Shown in pieces: positions 9,322 to 18,366 of a stretch of DNA of 64,000 nt; positions within the stretch are counted from its first letter, which is position 1, and each line of letters starts with the position of its first letter. This DNA comes from Paenibacillus oryzisoli (GTDB lineage: Bacteria; Bacillota; Bacilli; Paenibacillales; NBRC-103111), in NCBI RefSeq assembly GCF_001653565.1, contig NZ_LYPB01000081.1:82057-146056 (forward strand), read 5' to 3'. The position numbers were made by a program, and so were the translations under genes. The notes under the pieces were generated by a model. That model was given only the letters and a program-made list of their open reading frames with translations. It did no database searches and was not told where the DNA came from.

Positions 9322-10206
9322 ATGTTTTCTCAAACCAGAGAAGCGGCACCAAAAATGAAAAGCTATTCGATAATGAAGGGACTGCAATCTGGTCACATCT
9401 CGGTACTTAGCACATATCTCATTCTAGTGCTCGGCGCTGTTGTTATGATGATCCCGTTCCTATGGATGGTTCTTTCCTCCTTTAAGGAAATCGATCAAAT
9501 CTTCACAGGCTCATTTCTCACTTTGCCAACGCAATGGCATTGGGATAACTATATCAAGGCATGGAAAAGTGCGCCATTCGGCCGATTCTTCCTCAACAGC
9601 TTCCTGATGTCCATAGGCACGGTTGTAGGACAAATCATCACAAGCAGTCTAGCGGCTTATGCCTTTTCTTGGATTGAGTTTCGGGGTAAAAAGGTGATGT
9701 TCATCGCCATCGTAGCTACAACCATTATTCCATTTGAAGCTACGATGATTCCTTCCTACTTAGTTATTAAAGAACTTGGTTGGATGAACAGTTATGCTGG
9801 ATTAATCATTCCAAGTATATGCAGTGTTTTTGGTATATTTTTGCTGCGTCAGTTCTTTCTCACGATTCCAAAAGATTTTATGGAAGCTGCGCGAATGGAC
9901 GGCTGCTCTCACCTACGAATTCTAATTCAAATCATTCTGCCGCTATCGGGGACAGTGCTTGCAACATTAAGTCTGTTCGCATTCCTTGGGGCTTGGAACA
10001 GCTATCTGTGGCCACTATTAATTACGAATAGTGCAGATATGAGAACCGTACAGATCGGCCTTCGTTACATGGTGGATAAGGAGCTTGGCACCCAATGGCC
10101 ACAGCTGATGGCCGCATCCACATTCATCATTTTACCTGTTATGGTCGTGTTCATGATGGCTCAAAAGTATTTCATTCGAGGGGTGATGCATTCCGGAGTG
10201 AAATAA
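9322..10206 (+). CDS. ABC transporter permease (UgpE-type)
   Basis: Second membrane subunit, 294 residues. It has an N-terminal cytoplasmic stretch, six hydrophobic segments and the EAA loop MEAARMDGCSHLRILIQIILPLSG. An AGAAGGAAGG ribosome site precedes the ATG, and the gene begins 18 bases after the first permease. It pairs with the permease at 8419 and the binding protein at 10274. As with the first importer, no dedicated ATPase lies in the operon core, so a shared ATPase of the MsmX/UgpC class is expected elsewhere. Confidence 0.92.
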   Translation: MFSQTREAAPKMKSYSIMKGLQSGHISVLSTYLILVLGAVVMMIPFLWMVLSSFKEIDQIFTGSFLTLPTQWHWDNYIKAWKSAPFGRFFLNSFLMSIGTVVGQIITSSLAAYAFSWIEFRGKKVMFIAIVATTIIPFEATMIPSYLVIKELGWMNSYAGLIIPSICSVFGIFLLRQFFLTIPKDFMEAARMDGCSHLRILIQIILPLSGTVLATLSLFAFLGAWNSYLWPLLITNSADMRTVQIGLRYMVDKELGTQWPQLMAASTFIILPVMVVFMMAQKYFIRGVMHSGVK

Positions 10207-10273
10207 TCAGTTTGACGGATGAATGAACACGAAACCATCGAATTCCATATTCTTAGGAGGTATAAACAAGATT

Positions 10274-11587
10274 ATGAAAAAAACGCTACTTACCATCATG
10301 AGTGCAGTAACAGTTATCACAGCGGCAGGTTGTGCTTCGAAAGAGGATGTGAATCAAGGCAACTCATCCAGTCAGCAGGCAACGGCTGCCGCTGCCACAA
10401 CTGCGGCAGCTAAGGAAGTAACTTTAACATTTTGGTCAACGAATAAGGAGCTTTACGCTGAAGACATTAAGCAATTCGAATCCAAATATCCGAACATTAA
10501 AATCAAAGCTGAATTTATGGGTGACTATGATGAAATGGCCAAGAAGGTCATGGCAGGTGTAGTTGCTAATTCATTACCTAATGTCGTGCAGCTTGGTCAA
10601 AGACATGGGATACCGCAGATTGCCGACAGTGGAAAGCTAATTCCAATCGAGCAATTTATGGAGAAAAAGGATATCGATGATATTTATCCGGCCTTCTGGA
10701 ATCGATTCCGATACAAGGAGAAATTATGGACGATTCCTTTTAACAGCTCGACACCTGTGATGTATTATAACAAGACGATGCTGGAAAAAGCGGGAGTTAA
10801 ACCGCCAGATAATTGGAATGAACTGGTGGAAGCGGCGAAGAAGCTGACGCAGGACACGAACGGTGATGGCAAGACGGACATTTGGGGCTTTAATACAGCA
10901 GCGGACACGCCATGGTACCTACAGCCGATGACCTGGAACCGAGGTGGGAAAATGGTAGATCCTGCAGCAAATAAAATTACTGTCAACAGCAAAGAGTCGG
11001 TAGAGACATTAAAATCGTTCCAAGATCTGGTCAATGTGCAAAAAGCAATGGCACCGAATCAGCACAAGACAGCTGAAGAAGATTTCAATTCAGGTAAATT
11101 AGCTCTTTTATTCAAATCAGGTTCCGCGTTAGCTTCTACTCAAAAGCAAGTAGGTGACAAATTTGCAGTAGGTGTCGCTCCTCTTCCGATGGTTCAAACT
11201 CGGACAGCGCCGATTGGCGGCAACAGCTTAGGTATCTTCAAGTCCAATGACGAATTGCAAAAGGCTTCATGGACCTTTGTTTCTTACTTGACGAATACGG
11301 AGAATGCGGCAAAAACGAGTATGAAGTCGGGGTATGTACCGATTCGCAAGACATCCACAGATTTGCCAGAGTTTCAGAAGCTGCTGAAGGAAAATGACGG
11401 CTTCAAGGCAAATATGGGACAAATTGAGTTTTTATATGGACAAGCTATCCATCCAGCTGACTCCTTGATTTGGTCTGGGTTAGTAACTGCTCTGGAAACT
11501 GTGGAGGGCGACAGCAAGGCAGATCCGCAAAAGTTGCTTGATAAGCTACAGCAGGATGTTGACGTATTTATGAAAAGTTACAAGTAA
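10274..11587 (+). CDS. Lipoprotein solute-binding protein (UgpB-like)
   Basis: Extracellular receptor of the importer, about 437 residues. The signal peptide MKKTLLTIMSAVTVITAAGC ends in a lipobox cysteine, followed by an Ala/Gln/Thr-rich linker. The binding fold begins at VTLTFWSTNKE, and a calcium-like loop DTNGDGKTDIWGF appears mid-protein. I use the ATG at 10274 rather than the upstream in-frame ATG at 10223, because only the inner start gives a clean signal peptide and it follows the AGGAGG at 10255-10260. The glycerophosphodiesterase gene downstream supports a glycerophosphodiester or glycerol-phosphate ligand, but this is inference. Confidence 0.92.
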   Translation: MKKTLLTIMSAVTVITAAGCASKEDVNQGNSSSQQATAAAATTAAAKEVTLTFWSTNKELYAEDIKQFESKYPNIKIKAEFMGDYDEMAKKVMAGVVANSLPNVVQLGQRHGIPQIADSGKLIPIEQFMEKKDIDDIYPAFWNRFRYKEKLWTIPFNSSTPVMYYNKTMLEKAGVKPPDNWNELVEAAKKLTQDTNGDGKTDIWGFNTAADTPWYLQPMTWNRGGKMVDPAANKITVNSKESVETLKSFQDLVNVQKAMAPNQHKTAEEDFNSGKLALLFKSGSALASTQKQVGDKFAVGVAPLPMVQTRTAPIGGNSLGIFKSNDELQKASWTFVSYLTNTENAAKTSMKSGYVPIRKTSTDLPEFQKLLKENDGFKANMGQIEFLYGQAIHPADSLIWSGLVTALETVEGDSKADPQKLLDKLQQDVDVFMKSYK

Positions 11588-11606
11588 AAGCCGGTTACTG
11601 GTTCGG

Positions 11607-11641
11607 GGAATGCCTGCCTACTGGCGGGCATTCCTTTTTTT
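11607..11641 (+). terminator. Intrinsic terminator or attenuator inside the second importer operon
   Basis: Arms GGAATGCCTGCC (11607-11618) and GGCGGGCATTCC (11623-11634) form a 12-bp stem with a four-base loop and a T run. It sits between the binding protein and the phosphodiesterase and may lower expression of the downstream genes relative to the importer. Confidence 0.9.
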
Positions 11642-11705
11642 CTACCATATAGGGACATCATAGGGACATTACTATCAAAAAAATAGGTTAAAGGAGTGCT
11701 ATTAG

Positions 11706-12440
11706 ATGTTTATGAATCTTGCACATAGAGGGGCTTCCGAATATGCTCCGGAGAATACGTTAGCGTCATTCTATAAAGGAATTGAGATGGGAGCTAACGG
11801 TATTGAAACGGATCTCAAGATAACGAAAGATGGCGTTATCATTCTGTTTCACGATAATGAGTTGAATAGAACGACGAACGGTACCGGACTCCCTTCCGAT
11901 TATACGTGGGAGGAGCTGCAGCAGTTGGATGCGGGCGGGTGGTATTCACCGCTCTATGCAGGGGAACGCTTAGTTTCCTTTGAGCAGTTTCTTCATTATT
12001 TTGGGAGAAAATCAGTGCTGTTTGCGTTAGAATTAAAAGATAAGTTTATAGAGGAGCAATCGCTCTACTATATTGAGAAATATGGTGTCCGTGAGCAAGT
12101 GACGGTTACTTCCTTTTCATACGATAATCTTCGTGCCGTACGAGCCAAAGATGCGACAATTAAAATGGGACATTTGATCCGGCACATTGATCTTTCTTCT
12201 ATTGAGCAAGTGAAAGAGATTAATTGTCAACAGATTTGCCCGGCCACCGAGTTCATTACTGCGGAAGGTGTTGCTCTCGCAAAAGCACATGGGCTAGAGG
12301 TCAGAGCATGGGGAGCATTTAGTGAAGCACTTATGCACAAAGCTTTGTCGTGCGGGGTGGACGGAATGACGATTAATTTTCCTGACAAATTGTCGATGGC
12401 GTTAGCCAGTAAAGAAAACAGCTCCATTTCTGTCGAGTAG
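11706..12440 (+). CDS. Glycerophosphodiester phosphodiesterase
   Basis: A cytosolic enzyme that hydrolyses glycerophosphodiesters to glycerol 3-phosphate and an alcohol. At 244 residues it is a typical bacterial single-domain GDPD. It shows the signature LAHRGASEYAPENT, then ETDLKITKDGVIILFHD with the catalytic His and the metal-binding Glu and Asp. There is no signal peptide, so it acts on substrate after import, like E. coli UgpQ. The ATG at 11712 is an alternative start giving MNLAHRG. Its position behind an UgpAEB-like importer is the main clue to the importer ligand. Confidence 0.93.
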   Translation: MFMNLAHRGASEYAPENTLASFYKGIEMGANGIETDLKITKDGVIILFHDNELNRTTNGTGLPSDYTWEELQQLDAGGWYSPLYAGERLVSFEQFLHYFGRKSVLFALELKDKFIEEQSLYYIEKYGVREQVTVTSFSYDNLRAVRAKDATIKMGHLIRHIDLSSIEQVKEINCQQICPATEFITAEGVALAKAHGLEVRAWGAFSEALMHKALSCGVDGMTINFPDKLSMALASKENSSISVE

Positions 12441-12498
12441 ATCAGGGCATAGCTGCCTAAGCCCTCTATATGAAAGAAATGGGTGAGGGGGATGAGGT

Positions 12499-13710
12499 TT
12501 GAAGACCGAGCAAGGTAACAGCTTTCTTTGGATGAAGATGAATAATCAGAGCAAGGTACTAAAGCTGCTGCACCGTGAGAGACTCATCTCGCGTATTGAA
12601 ATTTCACGGAAATCAGGGATTCAAAAGCAGACCGTCACGAATATTATTGGGGATTTACTGCATCAAGGCTTGGTTGTAGAAGAGGAGACGTTATCTTTAG
12701 GGGGAGCCGGTAGACGACCTACGCAGCTGCGATTAAATAGGGAGCGTCTGGTTTCAATTGGCGTTGAGGTGACCAAAAGTCATGTTGCCGGTGTGCTTAT
12801 GGATTATAACCGCATGCTGTTGCATCAGGAGAAGCTGTCCCTTTCTTTAACACCAGTGCGGGATACGAGCTCCGTCCAAGCCCAAGATGCAGCTGAAGAA
12901 TTACTGAACATGCTGATTCAGATCATCGAAATGCTAATAGCGAAAGTACCTGAAGCCTCCATTTTTGCCGGCATAGGGGTAGGTGTCCAAGGGATCGTCA
13001 ATTCCCATGAAGGCATTGTCATCCATTCCCCCTATCTGGGCTGGTTTCAGGTTCATATTCGTTCACTTCTGGAAGGAAGGTTCAGCATTCCCGTTTTCAT
13101 TGATAATAATGTTAGAGCCTTTGCCATTGGTGAGGTTTGGTCCCGTCCGGAGGAGGATTTGGGGCATGCCCTTTGCGTCTATTTAGATGAAGGTGTCGGA
13201 AGCGCAATGGTCATTAATCATGAGATCTATTCAGGCTATCAGTATCAAGCAGGGGAAATCGGTCATGTGAAGATCGAACTAAACGGTGAGTTGTGCTACT
13301 GCGGTCAACGGGGGTGTCTAGAACCTTATGTATCGGTTCAGAATCTGGGCAAAAGAATGGGGCTAGACGGCGGTTTCGGGGAAATAGTGACGCTGCTAGA
13401 GAAACAGGATATTCGAGCTGTAAAGGAGCTTCAGGAAGTCGGAGATCGTTTAGGGTTTGTATTAGGAAATACGATTAATTTGATGAATCCGCAAGCGGTG
13501 ATCCTCGGCGGTGAATTAATAACTGCTGTGTCTTGGTTTGCCTCGTCTATGAACATAGCGATGGAACAGACAATTCGATTAAGCAATCGGAATACAGCGA
13601 TTATTTATTCTGATTTTCACCAAAATAACGGATCTATTGGAGCTGCTTCACTTGTTTTTCATCAAGGTTTATTGAATACGATTTCAGGAAAAGAAGGCTC
13701 TGGATCATGA
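12499..13710 (+). CDS. ROK-family transcriptional regulator
   Basis: A 403-residue repressor of the NagC/XylR class. The N-terminal winged helix (residues ~15-75) contains SRIEISRKSGIQKQTVTNIIGDL. The ROK sugar-kinase-like domain follows, with GVGVQGIVN, an acidic FIDNNVRAFAIGE segment, and the zinc motif CYCGQRGCLE near residue 275. It starts at a TTG after a GAGGGGGATGAGG ribosome site. Ligands of this family are sugars or sugar phosphates. It probably regulates the importer and phosphodiesterase genes upstream, with the inverted repeat at 8324-8398 as a candidate site. Confidence 0.9.
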   Translation: MKTEQGNSFLWMKMNNQSKVLKLLHRERLISRIEISRKSGIQKQTVTNIIGDLLHQGLVVEEETLSLGGAGRRPTQLRLNRERLVSIGVEVTKSHVAGVLMDYNRMLLHQEKLSLSLTPVRDTSSVQAQDAAEELLNMLIQIIEMLIAKVPEASIFAGIGVGVQGIVNSHEGIVIHSPYLGWFQVHIRSLLEGRFSIPVFIDNNVRAFAIGEVWSRPEEDLGHALCVYLDEGVGSAMVINHEIYSGYQYQAGEIGHVKIELNGELCYCGQRGCLEPYVSVQNLGKRMGLDGGFGEIVTLLEKQDIRAVKELQEVGDRLGFVLGNTINLMNPQAVILGGELITAVSWFASSMNIAMEQTIRLSNRNTAIIYSDFHQNNGSIGAASLVFHQGLLNTISGKEGSGS

Positions 13711-14882
13711 TTTCAACAGCAAGATGGCTTATGGCATTTTATTTTATTTATTACGGCACGACAGCGATGAATATTATCTATCTGCCTCTGGTTCTTAAAG
13801 AGAAAGGCCTCTCGCTCTTGGAGATCGGTGCGTTTCTATCTGCGGGACTTATAGCAGGCGCGGTGGCTCAACCGTCCTGGGGGGCGGTAAGTGACAGAAT
13901 CGGCGGAGTAAAAAGAATTATCCTATGGTGTTTAGTCGGGATGACTGTCGGACTTGGCATCCTGTTTGCTTCAGAAGGTCGAATGCTAGTATTGATAGGG
14001 TATTTGATATTTGTCATTTTTTCCTCTCCGGTCATTCCCTTGGTTGATTCGTGGAACCTATCCCTCAGCGAAACAGGGGGGCTGCCTTATGGTGCATATC
14101 GTATTTGGGGGAGCCTGGGTTTTGCTTGTGCCGCGCCTTGCATGGGATGGATTTCACAGCAAACGGGTCCTGTAGTGTTATATGTTCTTTATTCAGTAGG
14201 TTTAGTCCTTTCGTTGATCTGTCTGCTGCCACTGCCGGATGAGCCTCGCCACACTTCGAGTACGAAGTCGAATTGGTCTATAATGACGATACGGAGGGGA
14301 AAGCCGGGATTATGGTTCATCCTGGGTGCACTATTATTGCTAGGTTGTGCTTCCCGAGCAGCAGATAATTTCACGGGCATTTATGCACAAGATATCGGCG
14401 GCACGGAATTGTTTGTAGGGCTCTACTGGTCTGTTGCTGCAATTTGCGAAATTCCCTTTTTTTACCGAGCGGCAGCGTGGGTCGATAAATACGGTCCAAT
14501 CCGTGTTCTCTGCACAGCTGCGGCTTGCTATGGAATCAAATGGCTGCTCATTTGGACAACTGGGAACTTGGCAGGACTTATGGTGAGTCAAGCGCTCCAA
14601 GGCGCAACATTTGCATTGATGTACGTCGCAGCCATGTATTACGTACGATCGATTGTCCCTATAGCGTTAAGATCAACAGGACAAATGCTGCTTTCGATGT
14701 GGATGTTCAGTCTCGCTGGTGTGTTAGGCAGTGGCATGGGGGGGTGGCTGATGAACAAGGGGCACTCCATGGAATTATTTGCTGTCTGTGTCTTACTTGC
14801 GGGAGCAGCCTTCGTCCTTCTATTAGCAGGTATACATCGAAATAAAAGTCCAAGGCTCGTTCATACACGTCCAAGCATGTAG
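13707..14882 (+). CDS. MFS transporter (12 membrane segments)
   Basis: A 391-residue major facilitator carrier. The loop between TM2 and TM3 shows WGAVSDRIGGVKR, the MFS motif A. The fold resembles the MFS_1-like nucleoside or oligosaccharide proton symporters. The start overlaps the ROK gene stop by four bases (ATGA), so the two are translationally coupled. It may import or export a sugar, nucleoside or alcohol moiety linked to the phosphodiester pathway. The direction and substrate cannot be read from the sequence. Confidence 0.88.
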   Translation: MISTARWLMAFYFIYYGTTAMNIIYLPLVLKEKGLSLLEIGAFLSAGLIAGAVAQPSWGAVSDRIGGVKRIILWCLVGMTVGLGILFASEGRMLVLIGYLIFVIFSSPVIPLVDSWNLSLSETGGLPYGAYRIWGSLGFACAAPCMGWISQQTGPVVLYVLYSVGLVLSLICLLPLPDEPRHTSSTKSNWSIMTIRRGKPGLWFILGALLLLGCASRAADNFTGIYAQDIGGTELFVGLYWSVAAICEIPFFYRAAAWVDKYGPIRVLCTAAACYGIKWLLIWTTGNLAGLMVSQALQGATFALMYVAAMYYVRSIVPIALRSTGQMLLSMWMFSLAGVLGSGMGGWLMNKGHSMELFAVCVLLAGAAFVLLLAGIHRNKSPRLVHTRPSM

Positions 14883-14914
14883 GAGGAGTCTAGCTCGGGA
14901 AGGAGTGGCACTGT

Positions 14915-15694
14915 ATGGTTCAGGTGCTTGAAATGAACGAAATAGGTTGGAGTAGAGATAACAAGATCATCCTGGAAGAAATTAATTGGCAGGTTGACGA
15001 AGGTGAGCATTGGGCTATACTTGGACTAAACGGTTCAGGCAAAACAACCCTGCTCAACATGATTAATGGCTATATATGGCCAACGAAAGGGCAATTGTCG
15101 GTCTTGGGGCATCCTTTTGGAAGCGTTGATATAAGAGAATTACGTAAATCCATCGGTTGGGTCAGCTCATCCTTACAGGAGAAGTTATATGTTTCGGATA
15201 GAACACAGCATGTCGTAATCAGTGGCAAACATGCCTCTATAGGGTTATATGATAAACCGAGTGAAGATGATTACGACCGTGCAAGGGAGTATATGCAGCA
15301 GCTGTCTTGCTTGCATTTGTATGATCGCACTTATCAATCCTGCTCGCAGGGAGAGAAACAAAAGCTGCTCATTGCCAGAGCATTAATGGCATCACCGAAG
15401 TTGTTAATTTTGGACGAAGCGACAAACGGTCTAGATTTTCTATCTAGAGAAGCTTTATTGTCCAGTGTTAGTGAACTCGTTAAGAGTCCGAATGCACCGA
15501 CGCTCCTATTTGTCACCCATCATATTGAAGAGATTCTCCCTGTGTTTGGTAAAACCTTACTCCTTCGCCGCGGCGGTGTATTTGCCAAAGGAGACTCGCG
15601 CGAAGTATTGACTAGCAACAGTTTGTCCTCTTTCTTTGAAACCTCTGTAGAAGTGAATTGGCAGAATCAACGTGCATGGATCTCCATCCCGTAA
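14915..15694 (+). CDS. ABC transporter ATP-binding protein (ModF/YlmA-like)
   Basis: A 259-residue nucleotide-binding domain with Walker A GLNGSGKTTLL, Walker B LLILDEATNGLD and the H-loop FVTHH. The signature loop is degenerate: CSQGEKQK instead of LSGGQ. This matches the COG1119 branch (YlmA/ModF-like ATPases), which often occur without permeases. No permease is adjacent, and it is not of the MsmX type that would serve the sugar importers in this window. It follows the MFS gene by 32 bases, so it is likely co-transcribed, but its partner is unknown. Confidence 0.85.
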   Translation: MVQVLEMNEIGWSRDNKIILEEINWQVDEGEHWAILGLNGSGKTTLLNMINGYIWPTKGQLSVLGHPFGSVDIRELRKSIGWVSSSLQEKLYVSDRTQHVVISGKHASIGLYDKPSEDDYDRAREYMQQLSCLHLYDRTYQSCSQGEKQKLLIARALMASPKLLILDEATNGLDFLSREALLSSVSELVKSPNAPTLLFVTHHIEEILPVFGKTLLLRRGGVFAKGDSREVLTSNSLSSFFETSVEVNWQNQRAWISIP

Positions 15695-15699
15695 ACGAA

Positions 15700-15732
15700 A
15701 AGAGACCCTCAGTCTGTTGCTGAGGGTCTCTT
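15700..15732 (-). terminator. Convergent intrinsic terminator
   Basis: A perfect 13-bp stem (AAGAGACCCTCAG at 15700-15712, CTGAGGGTCTCTT at 15720-15732) separates the ABC ATPase from the converging bL25 gene. On the minus strand it runs into TTTTCGTTT, so it mainly terminates the bL25 transcript, but it can also stop the plus strand. Confidence 0.88.
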
Positions 15733-15744
15733 AGTACAATTAAA

Positions 15745-16389
15745 TTAGCTTGGCTGACCTGCTGTTGCAGCTTCGTTGGACGTCTCCGCTTCACCCACTC
15801 GCTCTTCATTGTTCGCAGCCTGTGGTGTCTCCGTTTCCTTCTGAGGCACGAGAATCGTAACGACAATATCATTCGGGTCGGATTTTATTTCGATGCCGGC
15901 CGGCACCATAATTTGACTGACATGCAGATTGTCACCCAGCCCTAGGCTGGATACTTCCACTTGAATAGAAGGTGGAACTTGGCTTGGCATGCAGCGAATC
16001 TCGATGTTGTGCATCTGAATTTGCAGAATCCCGCCTTCAGTTACACCAGCAGCTTCGCCGATAAACTCTAGCGCAACCAGTGTTTTGATCGGCTCATCCA
16101 TATTAATTTGATGGAAATCGATGTGGGTCAACTGGCGGTTCAGCGGATTGCGCTGAATTTCATTAATCATGACGGGTTGTCTACCTTTGCCGCCGGAGAT
16201 AGTCAAATCGATAATGGCATGAGGATTTTGCCGAAGCACGACCTGCAATTCTTTCAAATCCACACTTAGAACTGTAGGCGCCATTTGCTTGCCGTACATG
16301 ACAGCGGGAATTTTCCCTTGGGAACGCAGTTGCTTAATTTCCGATTTTGTTGCATCTTTGCGGACTTCTGCTTGTAAAGAGACAGCCAT
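15745..16389 (-). CDS. rplY: Ribosomal protein bL25, general stress (Ctc) type
   Basis: A 5S-rRNA-binding protein of the large ribosomal subunit. The N-terminal bL25 domain begins MAVSLQAEVRKDATKSEIKQ and contains GKIPAVMYGK. The C-terminal TL5/Ctc beta domain (about residues 95-185) is followed by an acidic Ala/Glu/Thr tail. The 214-residue length fits the long Ctc form induced by stress in Bacillus rather than the ~94-residue E. coli form. A GGGGAGG ribosome site precedes the ATG. It is a stand-alone gene between two terminators. Confidence 0.95.
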   Translation of the reverse strand: MAVSLQAEVRKDATKSEIKQLRSQGKIPAVMYGKQMAPTVLSVDLKELQVVLRQNPHAIIDLTISGGKGRQPVMINEIQRNPLNRQLTHIDFHQINMDEPIKTLVALEFIGEAAGVTEGGILQIQMHNIEIRCMPSQVPPSIQVEVSSLGLGDNLHVSQIMVPAGIEIKSDPNDIVVTILVPQKETETPQAANNEERVGEAETSNEAATAGQPS

Positions 16390-16596
16390 ATGTAAAGAAC
16401 CTCCCCAAATTTAGCCCGGTATCCAGTGGAGCCATGGCTCGCACAGCCGGATGATTAACAGCTAGTTCATAACATACCCAAACATTGGAGATTCCATCCC
16501 TAAATTAAACGGCTGCATTTTTTCATCCATAAAGATGCCGAATGGATGACGCCAAGGGAGTATATGGCGAAGTGGACGCGGTAAAAAGGGGCAATC

Positions 16597-16640
16597 AAAA
16601 GACCCGGTTGGCCATGTAGTCATGGTCTCCCGGGTCTTTT
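16597..16640 (-). terminator. Intrinsic terminator of the phytase-esterase-like gene
   Basis: An 11-bp stem, AAAAGACCCGG (16597-16607) and CCGGGTCTTTT (16630-16640), lies just beyond the stop codon of the minus-strand gene and could work in both directions. Confidence 0.85.
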
Positions 16641-16652
16641 GGTAGCGTAGAC

Positions 16653-18113
16653 TTATTTAATTGTGTATGGCAGCTTAAATGTCCAGAGCAATGTGCCATT
16701 TTCTGGGCTTGTGCTGTCGATACCGAAGTCGTTATCGTTCGTGATGGCAAGGGTATCACCATTGATAAGTGAAACACCTTCAATTTTTTCATAAGGGAAC
16801 TTGAATTGTACAGCATCCAATACAGTTCTCTTCGTTGGAGGCAGGATAGCATTAGTTTTCAGATCGGCAACCGTCATTTGCTCAAGTGTTTTACCTGCCG
16901 CTGCCGAAGTATCATATTTGCCTATAACATTCGTAGCTGTTGAAAGGTCAATGGCATAAATACGCTTCAATTGCGCTTTATCACCAGAGAATTTATCCCG
17001 CTCATCGATTAGCAGCGTGTTCTCGTTCACAACGACCATATCGGAGATGACGATATCGCCTTGAACCAGATCTTTAAATTGCTTCGCATCCTCAAGGAGG
17101 TATACAAACTCGCCAACAGGATTGAGCGTCGCTAGATCAAATTTAATAATCCGAACCTGGCGTGAATTGTCCATTGCCTTATCTGGATTACGAAGCGCAT
17201 TCTGCATCGCCATGAACATATACTTGCCATCAGGTGTAATGCCTACAGCTTCAGCTCCGCGGTTTTGGCGCAGTTTGTTGTAGACTTCTGGCAGCGTCTC
17301 GCGGGATGGTACAAGTGGAGCGGATACTTGAGCAGACCAACCTTTTGGCACAATGCGCTCAATGATCGTACCGTCGCGCTTCACATGAACAATGGACGGA
17401 CCGTATTCATCAGAAATCCAGAAGCTATCGTCCTTCGGATTGTAAGCCAATCCTTCGATATCAAGTCCGTACGGGTCGTAGGCTAATACCTTTTCACCTT
17501 TTGCATCGTATGGCTCTTCATCGCGCCCTTTGATATTAGGCAGTCCGGTAATTGTAGCTTTGCCTGTTACAGGGTCTACACCAGACAGCTTCAACGGGAA
17601 TTTATCTAAAATGTTGATTTCACCTTTGCTTACTTCGATTTTATAAATCGTTGGCGTGTAGTCTGGAAGAGGGAACGTACGCACTGTTTTACCGTTGATC
17701 GTCGGTTGACCGTTTGGCCCGCGATCGGCCGTTGTATAGAATACATTATCAGGATCACCTGGAATGTGCGTTAAGGATGAGCCTACTCCCATCTTAATGC
17801 CTTCTGCAAGGTTTGGTGCTTTGAGCTCATATTTACCAGTCAAAACAGGCTTGTCCGTTAATGAAACACTGCTTCGGAACTCATCCCAATCGACATATTT
17901 GCCCAAAGATTCAGATAGTGCACGAACTGGAAGATACAAGCTGCCGTCCAAATTAACAGCAGGTGCTGATGGTTTAATTGCTTGTCCATTGCTTGAATAC
18001 GTTACATTTGCGGAAGCCTCCCCGCTTACTTGCTGAGCCGTTACTGTTCCAGAAACAGCCACTGGAAGTGTAAGCATTAAAGTTGTCAGTACGATCCATT
18101 TACTTTTTTTCAT
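16653..18113 (-). CDS. Secreted esterase-like/phytase-like protein with copper-amine-oxidase-type N-terminal domain
   Basis: A secreted protein of about 486 residues. The signal peptide is MKKSKWIVLTTLMLTLPVAVSG-like. Residues ~30-85 form the copper amine oxidase N-terminal-like domain (LYLPVRALSESLG, then VDWDEFRSSV). The rest matches the 'esterase-like activity of phytase' beta-propeller family, with EGLAYNPKDDSFWISDEYGPSI and GVSLINGDTLAITNDND. It probably binds or hydrolyses an extracellular ester or phosphate substrate. I use the ATG at 18113, because the in-frame extension to 18146 would put RTKPRGELHH before the signal peptide. Confidence 0.88.
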   Translation of the reverse strand: MKKSKWIVLTTLMLTLPVAVSGTVTAQQVSGEASANVTYSSNGQAIKPSAPAVNLDGSLYLPVRALSESLGKYVDWDEFRSSVSLTDKPVLTGKYELKAPNLAEGIKMGVGSSLTHIPGDPDNVFYTTADRGPNGQPTINGKTVRTFPLPDYTPTIYKIEVSKGEINILDKFPLKLSGVDPVTGKATITGLPNIKGRDEEPYDAKGEKVLAYDPYGLDIEGLAYNPKDDSFWISDEYGPSIVHVKRDGTIIERIVPKGWSAQVSAPLVPSRETLPEVYNKLRQNRGAEAVGITPDGKYMFMAMQNALRNPDKAMDNSRQVRIIKFDLATLNPVGEFVYLLEDAKQFKDLVQGDIVISDMVVVNENTLLIDERDKFSGDKAQLKRIYAIDLSTATNVIGKYDTSAAAGKTLEQMTVADLKTNAILPPTKRTVLDAVQFKFPYEKIEGVSLINGDTLAITNDNDFGIDSTSPENGTLLWTFKLPYTIK

Positions 18114-18366
18114 GTGATGTAATTCTCCCCTCGGTTTTGTCCGCATTTCTCTTGACTTCTTACTTATACCAAAACTATGTAATGGTCATGTAAATTGCAT
18201 ATTGCGGAATTGTAAATTTTAACAATGTCATCTTTGTCAGCGGTGGGAAGGGCATAGCATGGCTGATGAAGGGAGGTAGTGATTTGGAAGATGTAAGAGT
18301 GAATATGATATACTGTTTATGTGATATACATTTTCGGAATGCTCGGATAATGGAGGAATGAACAGC

